Part shown: positions 6,163-12,928 of the stretch, one piece after another
Layout of the letters: every line of letters begins with the position of its first letter
Position numbering within the stretch: the first letter of the stretch is position 1
The notes under the pieces: model-generated
Seen by the model: the letters and a program-made list of their open reading frames with translations, nothing else
The model's database searches: none
Told to the model about the DNA's origin: nothing
NCBI GenBank assembly: GCA_030038955.1
Contig: JASHQV010000086.1
Span: forward strand, 1-16,058
Length of the DNA: 16,058 nt
Source of the DNA: Solirubrobacteraceae bacterium
Lineage (GTDB): Bacteria > Actinomycetota > Thermoleophilia > Solirubrobacterales > Solirubrobacteraceae
Direction: 5' to 3'
Program-made: the position numbers and the translations under genes

Positions 6163-7121
6163 GCGGCAGCCTCCTTGGCGTAATAGGTGATGATGATGTC
6201 GGCGCCGGCGCGGCGGATCGCAGTGAGCGCCTCGAGGACGACGCCGCGCTCGTCGATGTAGCCGGCGGCCGCGGCGGCCTTGATCATCGCGTACTCGCCG
6301 GAGACGTGGTAGGCGGCCAGCGGCATCGCGGTGTCGTCCTTGATCCGGCGAATCAGGTCGAGGTACGGCAGCGCCGGCTTGACCATCAGGATGTCGGCGC
6401 CCTCGTCCACGTCGAGCCTCGCCTCGCGCAGCGCCTCGTTGCCGTTGGCGGGGTCCATCTGGTAGCCGCGGCGGTCGCCGAACGCGGGCGCCGAGCCGGC
6501 CGCCTCGCGGAACGGTCCGTAGAAGGCCGAGGCGAACTTCGCCGAGTAGGCGAGGATCGGGGTGTCGGCGAAGCCCTCCTCGTCGAGCGCGGCGCGGATC
6601 GCGCCGACGCGGCCGTCCATCATGTCGCTGGGCGCGACGATGTCGGCTCCCGCCCGCGCCTGCGAGACAGCCGTGCGGGCGAGCAGCTCGAGCGTCGCGT
6701 CGTTGTCGACGGTGTCGCCGCGGACCACGCCGCAGTGGCCGTGGTCGGTGTACTCGCACAGGCACAGGTCGGCGATCACCAGCGTCTCCGGATGGGCCTC
6801 CTTGATCGCCCGCGTGGCCAGCTGCACGACCCCCTCGTCGTCCCAGGCGCCCGACCCCTCCGCGTCCTTGGTCGCCGGAATCCCGAACAGCAGCACCGCC
6901 GGCACCCCCAGCGCCGCCACGTTGCCCGCCTCGTCGACGGCGTGGGCGATCGACAGGCGCTCCACTCCGGGCATCGCCGCGATCGGCTCGCGCCGGTCGA
7001 GTCCGTGCGCGACGAACATCGGGTAGACGAACGTCGACGCCGCCACGTGGGTCTCCTGCACGAGCCCGCGCAGCGCCCGCGTCGCACGCAAACGCCGCAT
7101 GCGGGTCTGGGGGAACGGCAT
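6150..7121 (-). CDS. hemB: Delta-aminolevulinic acid dehydratase (porphobilinogen synthase)
   Basis: The enzyme condenses two 5-aminolevulinate molecules to porphobilinogen. The 323-residue length is normal. The active-site lysines are Lys195 (AYSAKFASAFYGPFR) and Lys248 (MVKPALPYLD). DLCLCEYTDHGHCG (119-131) holds the three cysteines of the catalytic-zinc type (Cys120, 122, 130), so this is a zinc-dependent rather than a magnesium-only enzyme. YPMFVAHG and SDMMDGRVGAIR are further family signatures. ATG at 7121 has no convincing ribosome-binding site, but TATCCT lies exactly 6 nt upstream, which would suit a leaderless transcript. It appears to be the first gene of the long minus-strand run ending in ubiE, and overlaps the next gene by 13 bp. 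Confidence 0.97.
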   Translation of the reverse strand: MPFPQTRMRRLRATRALRGLVQETHVAASTFVYPMFVAHGLDRREPIAAMPGVERLSIAHAVDEAGNVAALGVPAVLLFGIPATKDAEGSGAWDDEGVVQLATRAIKEAHPETLVIADLCLCEYTDHGHCGVVRGDTVDNDATLELLARTAVSQARAGADIVAPSDMMDGRVGAIRAALDEEGFADTPILAYSAKFASAFYGPFREAAGSAPAFGDRRGYQMDPANGNEALREARLDVDEGADILMVKPALPYLDLIRRIKDDTAMPLAAYHVSGEYAMIKAAAAAGYIDERGVVLEALTAIRRAGADIIITYYAKEAAAWLR

Positions 7122-7127
7122 CTGCCG

Positions 7128-7133
7128 AGGATA
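7128..7133 (-). promoter_or_regulatory. Putative -10 element for leaderless hemB transcript
   Basis: On the minus strand TATCCT (TAnnnT pattern) is followed by six bases and then the hemB ATG, placing +1 at or next to the A of the start codon. No ribosome-binding site competes with this reading. I saw no clear -35 box. Confidence 0.45.
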
Positions 7134-7168
7134 CTCGGAGTCAGCGGGCGTCCCGGCGGTGACGCGGT

Positions 7169-7200
7169 TGGGGGCGGCGAACCACAAGTCGCCGCCCCCA
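7169..7200. promoter_or_regulatory. Perfect 12-bp inverted repeat in the hemB divergent promoter region (operator candidate)
   Basis: TGGGGGCGGCGA at 7169-7180 is exactly complementary to 7189-7200, with an 8-nt centre (accacaag). It lies 36 bp upstream of the hemB -10 candidate and immediately upstream of the -10 candidate of the plus-strand gene, about where its -35 would be. A dimeric regulator site for both genes is the simplest reading; a transcribed hairpin is less likely because it sits upstream of both start points. Confidence 0.5.
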
Positions 7201-7205
7201 CCAAC

Positions 7206-7211
7206 TACGCT
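7206..7211 (+). promoter_or_regulatory. Putative -10 element for leaderless transcript of the small membrane protein gene
   Basis: TACGCT is followed by exactly six bases (ttgccg) and then ATG at 7218, mirroring the layout before hemB on the other strand. There is no ribosome-binding site in this interval. Confidence 0.45.
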
Positions 7212-7217
7212 TTGCCG

Positions 7218-7436
7218 ATGGCCGGTCTTCAGAAGCGCAGTGGCTACACCCCCCGCCGGGCGCGCGAGCAGCGGGCCTACCGGCTCGTGCAGGTCGGCGG
7301 TGGCGCCGCCGTCGTCGGCGTCGCCGGCGTGGTGCTGGCCGTTGCCGGGATCGTCGGCGCCTGGCTGCCGATCGTGGCGTTCATCGTCGCAGCCGTGTGC
7401 GTGTTCATGTTCCGCAGCGTCACCGGCAACCGCTGA
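7218..7436 (+). CDS. Small membrane protein of unknown function (two transmembrane helices)
   Basis: The 72-residue protein begins MAGLQKRSGYTPRRAREQRA, a strongly basic cytoplasmic N-terminus. Two hydrophobic segments follow, at about 24-45 (LVQVGGGAAVVGVAGVVLAV) and 48-66 (WLPIVAFIVAAVCVFMF), and a short basic tail, SVTGNR. The positive-inside rule puts both ends in the cytoplasm. I do not recognise a family. The reading frame stays open far upstream, antisense to hemB, but only this part looks like protein, and ATG 7218 is preceded at the right distance by a -10-like TACGCT. It is divergent from hemB with a shared 96-bp promoter region, and convergent with the ABC permease gene 20 bp away. 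Confidence 0.75.
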   Translation: MAGLQKRSGYTPRRAREQRAYRLVQVGGGAAVVGVAGVVLAVAGIVGAWLPIVAFIVAAVCVFMFRSVTGNR

Positions 7437-7456
7437 GGCGCCACGGGGAAGCCGGC

Positions 7457-8815
7457 TCAGGGGCTGGCGAAGCGCCGCAGCGCGAGCCGCGCGAGCGCTG
7501 CGAACACCAGCACCTGCACGGCCAGGTGGACGAGTGGCCACGCAAGCCCGGGAGCGGTGCCGCTGAACGCGTTTCCGACCGCCTGCAGGCCGGCGCGGAA
7601 CGGGAACAGGAACGAGATCACGTCGAGCACGCTCGCCAGCCCGCCCGACACCGCCGTGCCGGGGATCAAGGCCACGAACGCCACCGGCAGCGAGCACAGG
7701 AAGGCGATCAGCGAGGCGGTGCTGACCTCGCGCGCGAGGCTGCCGATCGCCACACCGAGCGCCGCAAACGCGAGCCCGGCCAGCGCCAGCGCGACCACCC
7801 ACAGCTCGAAGCGCCCCCACTGCAGCGGGACGAAGATCGACACGATCGCCGACAGCGCCAGCGCCAGCAGGGCCGCCGCGAGCCCGGCCAGGGCGATCTT
7901 CTCGCCGAGCAGCGCCTCGGGCCGGACGAGCCCGCGGACGAGCCGCAGGTAGGCGTGCTCGGAGCGCTCCAGCGCCAGCATCCCGGCCGCCAGCAGCAGG
8001 CACACGAACATCAGCGAAGTGACGGCGGCGATCGCGACCGCGTAGGAGGCCAGCGGCGTCGTGCGCCCGGCGAGCTCGATCCGCTGCACGGTCAGAGGCG
8101 TGCCGATCGTGCCGATCGCCGGACCGGCGAACGCGAGTCCCTCGATCGCGATGTCGGTGAACGCCACCACCCTGTGCAGCGCCGGGACCAGCTTCGAGCT
8201 GCGCGACAGCGAGGCGATCGTGCCGTCGACGATCGTGCGGACGTTGCGCAGCCCGAGCAGCGGCACGTTCTGCCCGAGCAGGTTGACGACGCCGCCGCCC
8301 AAGACCCGCTGCAGGTCCCGGACGACGACCGCCAGCACCTGCTTGGAGACCGCCTGCTCGACCTCGTCGACGCGCGCCCCGATCGCCTCGTCGGCGAGGT
8401 TGCGCTCGAGCGGGTTGCGCGAGTTGAGCACCAGCTGGACGGTGGGGTTGCCGTTGCCGCCCTCCAGCATCCCCTGCAGCTGGGCGGTGATGTCGGCGGG
8501 GATGATCACGGCCGCCAGCACTCGGCCGTCGCGGACGTCGGCGGTGGCGGCGGCTGCCGAGCGGGCATGGATCGGCTGGATCGAGCTGAACAGCTGCTCC
8601 GCGTAGCGTGAGACATCGATCTCCTGGGTGCCGAAGTGGATCCTGCCGTGCCCGGCTTTGACGCCCGAGTAGATCGCGACCTTGGGCTTGCCCGGCGGGC
8701 TCGACAGCGCGAAGCCGATCATCAGCGCGATCACCGCCGGGTAGATCACGAGCATCGCCGCCAGCAGCGGCGAGCGGCGAAGGATCTGGAGGTCCTTGAC
8801 CAGCAGCCAGCGCAC
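7457..8815 (-). CDS. ABC-2 type transporter permease
   Basis: The 452-residue membrane subunit forms an exporter with the ATPase encoded immediately upstream. The layout is that of large ABC-2/YhgE-like permeases. One helix lies at about 15-37 (SPLLAAMLVIYPAVIALMIG). A long extracytoplasmic region of about 220 residues follows, including IIPADITAQLQGML. Five or six helices lie in the C-terminal part (starting near YAVAIAAVTSLMFVCLLLAA). It ends LARLALRRFASP. The GTG start at 8815 is 1 bp after the ATPase stop codon, so the pair is a tight operon. The substrate cannot be read from the sequence; the family exports drugs, lipids or polymers. It converges on the small membrane protein gene. Confidence 0.9.
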   Translation of the reverse strand: MRWLLVKDLQILRRSPLLAAMLVIYPAVIALMIGFALSSPPGKPKVAIYSGVKAGHGRIHFGTQEIDVSRYAEQLFSSIQPIHARSAAAATADVRDGRVLAAVIIPADITAQLQGMLEGGNGNPTVQLVLNSRNPLERNLADEAIGARVDEVEQAVSKQVLAVVVRDLQRVLGGGVVNLLGQNVPLLGLRNVRTIVDGTIASLSRSSKLVPALHRVVAFTDIAIEGLAFAGPAIGTIGTPLTVQRIELAGRTTPLASYAVAIAAVTSLMFVCLLLAAGMLALERSEHAYLRLVRGLVRPEALLGEKIALAGLAAALLALALSAIVSIFVPLQWGRFELWVVALALAGLAFAALGVAIGSLAREVSTASLIAFLCSLPVAFVALIPGTAVSGGLASVLDVISFLFPFRAGLQAVGNAFSGTAPGLAWPLVHLAVQVLVFAALARLALRRFASP

Positions 8816-8816
8816 G

Positions 8817-9584
8817 TCAATGCCCGCGGTCGTGGAGGAAGCTCACGAACGCAGCCTCGAAGTCGAGCGCGGGCCGATCGCCGACGGCTCGTTCGAGCTC
8901 GGCCGGCGAGCCGAGGAACAGGACCTCGCCATCGCCGAGCACCAGCACGCGGTCGCCGTAGCGCTCGGCCTCCAGCACGTTGTGGGTGGCGTAGACGACG
9001 CTCGTGCCGCCGCGGCTGAGCCCGGCAATGAACTCCCACAGGCGCTCGCGCTGGCGCGGATCGAGTGACGAGGAGGGCTCGTCGAGCAGCAGTACCTGCG
9101 GCTCGCACAGCAGGCCGATCGCGATGTTGACGCGCTGCTGGTTGCCGCCGGACAGGCGGCTGACCTGCTCGTCGCGGCGCGCGGTCAGGTCGGTCTGCGC
9201 GAGCATCGCGTCGACCGCGGCGTCGGGGTCGGGCAGCCGCTCGAGACGTGCGAACAGCCGCAGGTTCTCGGCGACCGACAGCTTCGAGTAGACGGCCGGC
9301 TGCTGCGGCACCCAGCCGGTGCGGCGCTGATCCGGCCCAGACAGCTCGCCGGTCGATGGCGCCAGCACCCCGGCGAGCATCGACAGCAGCGTCGTCTTGC
9401 CGGCGCCGTTCGGGCCGATGATCGCCAGCTGCTCGCCTGGCTCGAGGTCGAAGCTGGCGTCGCGGATCGCCGTGCGCTCGCCGAACCGGCGGGTCAATCC
9501 CCGAGCTGACAGCACCGGGCGGCGGCTCGCCTCGGCGGGCGAAGCGGGTGCAGCTGCCGAGCGCGGGGAATGCCGCTCCTGCAT
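8817..9584 (-). CDS. ABC transporter ATP-binding protein
   Basis: The 255-residue nucleotide-binding subunit energises the adjacent ABC-2 permease. Motifs in order: Walker A GPNGAGKT (57-64), Q-loop VPQQ (92-95), signature LSGGNQQR (144-151), Walker B VLLLDEP (164-170), D-loop SSLD, and switch histidine His201 (ATHN). The first 22 residues (MQERHSPRSAAAPASPAEAS...) are not part of the domain. ATG 9584 is only 20 bp from the divergent ymdB-like start and has AGG close upstream, so a start further inside the gene is possible. The short C-terminus after the domain resembles DrrA/CcmA-type exporter ATPases. Confidence 0.94.
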   Translation of the reverse strand: MQERHSPRSAAAPASPAEASRRPVLSARGLTRRFGERTAIRDASFDLEPGEQLAIIGPNGAGKTTLLSMLAGVLAPSTGELSGPDQRRTGWVPQQPAVYSKLSVAENLRLFARLERLPDPDAAVDAMLAQTDLTARRDEQVSRLSGGNQQRVNIAIGLLCEPQVLLLDEPSSSLDPRQRERLWEFIAGLSRGGTSVVYATHNVLEAERYGDRVLVLGDGEVLFLGSPAELERAVGDRPALDFEAAFVSFLHDRGH

Positions 9585-9604
9585 ACACCTGGAAGTATGG
9601 GCGC

Positions 9605-10405
9605 ATGCACGACGGCGTCCGCATCCTGTTCGTGGGCGACATCGTCGGCGGGTCCGGTCGCCGGACGCTGCTGGCGCTGCTGCCGAGCCTGCGCGAGCGC
9701 CTCGAGCCGGACTTCGTGGTCGCCAACGCCGAGAACGCCGCCGGCGGGGTCGGGATCACCGCGAAGCTCGCGCGCGAGCTGCTCGACGCCGGCATCGACG
9801 TGCTCACGCTCGGCAACCACAGCTACCGTCGCCGCGAGGTCTATGGCTACCTCGACGAGGAGCCGCGGATCCTGCGGCCGGCCAACTTCCTGAAGTCGCA
9901 GCCGGGACACGGCAGCTGCGTGGTCGAGCGAGGGGGCGCACGGCTGGCGGTGATCTCGCTGTCGGGAAACCTGTTCATGCAGGCGGCGCTGCCAGCCTTC
10001 TCGGAGGCCGATGCGGCGCTGTACGCGCTGCGCGGCCAGGCCGACCTGATCCTCGTCGACATGCACGCCGAGGCGACCAGCGAGAAGGTTGGCCTCGGCT
10101 GGTACCTCGATGGGCGGGTGACGGCGGTGGTCGGGACGCACACGCACGTGCCGACCGCTGACGCGCGAGTGCTGCCGGGTGGGACCGCCTACATCACCGA
10201 CGTCGGCATGACCGGGGCACGGGGTGGCGTGATCGGGGTCAGGCGCGAGCAGGCGATCGACTCGATGCTGACGCGAATGCCGGTGCGGTTCGACACCTCC
10301 GACGAGGATCCGTGGTTGAACGGGGTGCTGGTCGAGGCGGAGGCGGGGTCGATGCGCGCCTCGTCGATTCGACAGCTGCTCGAGCGGCCCGGGCGGCGGC
10401 TCTAG
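9605..10405 (+). CDS. YmdB-family metallophosphoesterase (2',3'-cyclic nucleotide phosphodiesterase-like)
   Basis: The 266-residue protein belongs to the TIGR00282/YmdB family of calcineurin-like phosphoesterases; Bacillus YmdB hydrolyses cyclic nucleotides and influences biofilm and motility decisions. Family motifs are all present: VGDIVGGSGR (10-19), NAEN (41-44), LGNH (69-72), DMHAEATSEK (152-161), GTHTHVPTAD (177-186) and ITDVGMTG (197-204). The metal ligands therefore include Asp12, Glu43, Asn71, His154, His179 and His181. The usual NHTWD is NHSYR here, with tyrosine for tryptophan. The start is ATG 9605; the frame stays open upstream to 9548, but that part lies antisense to the ATPase gene. 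It is divergent from the ABC ATPase and convergent with the glycosyltransferase, 8 bp away. Confidence 0.93.
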   Translation: MHDGVRILFVGDIVGGSGRRTLLALLPSLRERLEPDFVVANAENAAGGVGITAKLARELLDAGIDVLTLGNHSYRRREVYGYLDEEPRILRPANFLKSQPGHGSCVVERGGARLAVISLSGNLFMQAALPAFSEADAALYALRGQADLILVDMHAEATSEKVGLGWYLDGRVTAVVGTHTHVPTADARVLPGGTAYITDVGMTGARGGVIGVRREQAIDSMLTRMPVRFDTSDEDPWLNGVLVEAEAGSMRASSIRQLLERPGRRL

Positions 10406-10413
10406 ATGATCAG

Positions 10414-12222
10414 TCAGACGCCGACCTGGGCGGCGGCCGCCGGCGACGCCGCGGCCGCCGCCCACGCCTCCGATGAGCGCTCCCGCTCCGGTGCCTCAGC
10501 CGGATGGCTGAGCGTCAGCGCGACGATCACCAGCGGGAAGAACCACACGACGTACAGGTAGAACCAGTAGGTCAGGCACAGCTGGAAGGCGATCAGCACG
10601 GCCGCGGCCATCGCCGCCGTCTGCCCGACCCCCCGGCGCCGAGGCACGAACATCGCGGCGATCGCGAGCGCCACCATCCCCCCCTCGACCACGTGCTGCT
10701 CCAGCGACAGCGTGCCGGCAGCCCCGCCCCACAGGCCCCACACCGAGAACGGTGCCGGTCGCCCGATCTGGTAGACGAACGTGTCCCGCCAGAAGGGCCC
10801 GAGATCGCCCGTGATCACGACGTAGGCCATCATCACGGCGATCGTCAGCGCGTAGACGATCGCGTATCTGAGCACCTGCCGACGACCCGGCGGCGGGTCG
10901 GCGCCACGCAGGAACACCGGCGCCAGCGCGAGCGGCGCGAACTTCGTCAGCCCAGCCAGCGCCGCCCCCAAGCCGCGCGCTGGCGCCCAGCGCAGCAGCA
11001 GCAGCGTGAGCACGAGCGTCAGCGCGACCAGTGCGTCGTTGCTGTTCGACTCCAGCACGTACAGCGTGAACGGGTAGGCGGCCCACAGGTACGCGAGCAG
11101 GATCCCCAGCGTCGGGCCTCGGATCGCCCGCCCGAGCAGGAACAGGCCGAGGATCGTCAGCAGGTCGAAGGCGATCGCAGCGGCGTGGGCGGCGGGCAGG
11201 CTATCCCACACGCCGCTCCAGCCGAAGATCACGTTGAACGGCGTGTACGCGAAGTAGTTGACCGGGCCGTAGGTGTCGCCCTGCGGGTTGTCGCTCGGCC
11301 AGCCGCCGTACAGCTTCGCGCCGAACAGCACCTTGTTGGCGCCGATCACGCCCGCGTAGCCGACGTCGATCACGTTCGAGTCGGTCACGTTCAGGCCGAT
11401 CCGGAAGCCGATCAGGAAGATCAGGCCGAGCGCCAGCCAGCCCGGTCGCAGGATTGTCCGCAGCGGCTCGCGGGGACGCCCGCGCCGGAACGCGAGCAGC
11501 AGCATCCTCACCAGCAGGTACAGCAGGAACGGGTACACGAGCGGCACCGACATGCCGATGTCGGCGTGATTGAAGAACGCCAGCGACACCGAGAAGCCGA
11601 GCAGCATCAGCAAGTCCAGATGCCACAGGGTCAGCCGCGTGAAGTACAGGCGCCGCCGGCTCCCGGGCGGAGTGCCCGGCCGCGCTCCCAGCCGCAGCGG
11701 CAGGAACGGGAGCAGGAAGGCGGCGCACATCGGCAGCCACACGTACAGCGAGTTGACGTGCCGACCAAATGCCCCCGGATAGCCGCGAGCCATCGTCCAC
11801 GCCACCTGGTAGCCGGTCCACACCTGGGTGACCTGGCCCGTCTGGTCGTCGACGTACACCTGGATCCGCTCCTTCTGCGGGCCGTGACCCGGGCGGGTGA
11901 ACCAGCTCACCTGCCAGAACGGGTAGTCGCGGGTGTACTCGTACGGGATCAGGTGCGGATCCCGGCGCAGCTGAGCGATCACCTCGGGGTTGCGCGCGGC
12001 GATCCGCTCGACTTCGGGGGCGCTGAGCCGGAAGCCTTTGGGCGGCGTGTTGTTGACCGCTGTGGTCGGGGTCTGGACGAGCACCGGCAGGCCGGGTGGT
12101 GCCGACAGGGCGGTCGTCGTCGTCGCCTGCGCGCTGGCGGGCAGGCTGATCACGCCGATCAGGACGAGTGCGGCCGTCACCAGCGCGGCCGGGCGGGCAG
12201 CTCTCAGGCCTTGAAGCTCCAA
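10414..12222 (-). CDS. GT-C type integral membrane glycosyltransferase with PepSY-like N-terminal region
   Basis: This polytopic protein of about 602 residues probably uses a polyprenyl-phosphate sugar donor. The N-terminus is a signal-peptide-like or anchor segment (AALVTAALVLIGVISLPASA). An extracytoplasmic region follows in which VYVDDQTGQVTQVWTG resembles PepSY-type repeats. About ten hydrophobic helices come next. LYGGWPSDNPQGDTYGPVNY and FAYTPF form the luminal loop typical of actinobacterial GT87/mannosyltransferase-like proteins. The tail is Ala-rich (AWAAAAASPAAAAQ). The start is uncertain: TTG 12222 gives an arginine-containing n-region and overlaps gtrA by 19 bp; GTG 12180 would start 23 bp after the gtrA stop. 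The neighbouring GtrA-like flippase suggests joint action in cell-envelope or teichoic/arabinogalactan-type glycosylation; the acceptor is unknown. Confidence 0.85.
   Translation of the reverse strand: MELQGLRAARPAALVTAALVLIGVISLPASAQATTTTALSAPPGLPVLVQTPTTAVNNTPPKGFRLSAPEVERIAARNPEVIAQLRRDPHLIPYEYTRDYPFWQVSWFTRPGHGPQKERIQVYVDDQTGQVTQVWTGYQVAWTMARGYPGAFGRHVNSLYVWLPMCAAFLLPFLPLRLGARPGTPPGSRRRLYFTRLTLWHLDLLMLLGFSVSLAFFNHADIGMSVPLVYPFLLYLLVRMLLLAFRRGRPREPLRTILRPGWLALGLIFLIGFRIGLNVTDSNVIDVGYAGVIGANKVLFGAKLYGGWPSDNPQGDTYGPVNYFAYTPFNVIFGWSGVWDSLPAAHAAAIAFDLLTILGLFLLGRAIRGPTLGILLAYLWAAYPFTLYVLESNSNDALVALTLVLTLLLLRWAPARGLGAALAGLTKFAPLALAPVFLRGADPPPGRRQVLRYAIVYALTIAVMMAYVVITGDLGPFWRDTFVYQIGRPAPFSVWGLWGGAAGTLSLEQHVVEGGMVALAIAAMFVPRRRGVGQTAAMAAAVLIAFQLCLTYWFYLYVVWFFPLVIVALTLSHPAEAPERERSSEAWAAAAASPAAAAQVGV
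10428..10463. terminator. Perfect 13-bp G+C inverted repeat at the convergent ymdB/glycosyltransferase end
   Basis: GGGCGGCGGCCGC (10428-10440) is exactly complementary to 10451-10463, with a 10-nt loop. It lies 22 bp after the ymdB-like stop codon on the plus strand, inside the Ala-rich 3' end of the converging glycosyltransferase gene. There is no T-run, so it would be a U-less terminator of the kind proposed for high-GC actinobacteria. Alternatively it follows only from GCC/GCG alanine codons. Confidence 0.4.
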
Positions 12223-12692
12223 AGCTTCTGCCCGATGAACGACAGCGGCATGGCGGCGATCACGGCGATCGCCTGCGCGACCACCTTGTCCACACCGACA
12301 TCGTCCACGAGCGTGATGAGCATCAGGTACGAGCAGCCGTACGCAATCAGCGACACGGTGAAGAACTTGAGCGCCTGCCGCCCCGGGTGATGCTGCTTGG
12401 CGCTGAACGTCCAGTGCCGGTTCAGCCAGAAGTTGTTGCCCACCGAAACGAGGAAAGCGATGGCCGAGGCGAGCCGGAAGTCGATGCCCAACAGGTGCAC
12501 ACAAGCTGCGAACACCACCAGGTTGACGAGATAGCCGGACATTCCCACCGCGCCGAAGCGGACCAGCTGCAGCCAGTTGGCCGGATGGCGAATGCCGACC
12601 ATGAAGCGGGCGTGCGTGCGGTGTACCCCATGTCGGAAGCGGACGCCGAGCGGAAGCTCGAACTCGATCGTCGTGGGGGTGCTCTCGGACAT
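12204..12692 (-). CDS. GtrA-like membrane protein (polyprenyl-linked sugar flippase family)
   Basis: The 162-residue protein has four transmembrane helices, at about 42-68, 74-90, 108-128 and 137-155. The family signatures are NNFWLNRHWTF (86-96) and the C-terminal GQKLWSFKA. GtrA-family proteins are thought to move polyprenyl-phosphate-linked monosaccharides across the membrane for GT-C transferases, and such a transferase overlaps its 3' end. I chose ATG 12692 (MSESTPTTIEFELPLG). The frame continues upstream to 12836, but that part is translated from the palindromic element and is not protein-like. No ribosome-binding site is seen; TACATT 8 nt upstream of the ATG could be a -10 for a leaderless message. 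Confidence 0.9.
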   Translation of the reverse strand: MSESTPTTIEFELPLGVRFRHGVHRTHARFMVGIRHPANWLQLVRFGAVGMSGYLVNLVVFAACVHLLGIDFRLASAIAFLVSVGNNFWLNRHWTFSAKQHHPGRQALKFFTVSLIAYGCSYLMLITLVDDVGVDKVVAQAIAVIAAMPLSFIGQKLWSFKA

Positions 12693-12733
12693 CGGCGAGA
12701 AATGTATCGGCGGCGAGTTAGCCGAGCGTAAGC

Positions 12734-12754
12734 GCGGGTTGCAGTCTAACCCGC
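12734..12754. other. Short hairpin upstream of the gtrA-like gene
   Basis: GCGGGTT, a 7-nt loop and AACCCGC form a perfect 7-bp stem, extendable by AGC/GCT with one bulged base. It lies between the gtrA-like start and the family 1 element. The role is unknown; it could be the remains of a terminator, or a leader structure. Confidence 0.35.
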
Positions 12755-12767
12755 TGCTAACCGCCTT

Positions 12768-12928
12768 AGGGCCCGTAGAAGAATTAGTTCGCGTTCTTGG
12801 CGGCGTCTGGACGCGCCTGGCGTGAGGCCGTGACACCGCCGTACCACCAGTACGTCTCGTGTCACGTCCTCACGCCAGCCACGCCCAGACACTCCCCAAA
12901 TTTCACGACTAATTCTTCTACGGACCCT
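12768..12928. repeat. Palindromic MITE-like element, family 1, copy B
   Basis: This 161-bp element is the better-preserved copy. Terminal inverted repeats of 21 bp differ at one position (AGGGCCCGTAGAAGAATTAG on the left; AGGGTCCGTAGAAGAATTAG inward from the right). After a looser stretch of 16-17 nt, an inner stem of 32 bp (12805-12836 with 12859-12890) has 28 matches and closes a 22-nt loop containing CGTAC-CACCA-GTACG. The element as a whole would fold into one long hairpin on either strand. Its right-most base is also the last base of the phosphatase stop codon (TGA read on the minus strand). The 9-bp flanks, AACCGCCTT and CACCGCGGT, agree at six positions, too weak to call a target-site duplication. 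Confidence 0.85.

Noticed and set aside
5928..7217. Upstream part of a 502-codon plus-strand frame
   Set aside because: Only its last 72 codons (from 7218) look like protein; the rest is antisense to hemB and the Ahb-like gene.
7437..7468. Terminator between the convergent small membrane protein and permease genes
   Set aside because: Only a 6-bp stem with one wobble pair (GCCGGC/GCTGGC) and no T-run; too weak to call.
10504..12390. 628-codon plus-strand open frame
   Set aside because: It lies antisense to the glycosyltransferase, with a low-complexity Arg/Gln/Glu-rich product caused by Ala/Leu/Val codons on the other strand.
12693..12836. N-terminal extension of the GtrA-like protein
   Set aside because: It would be translated from the palindromic element and its leader; family similarity begins after ATG 12692.
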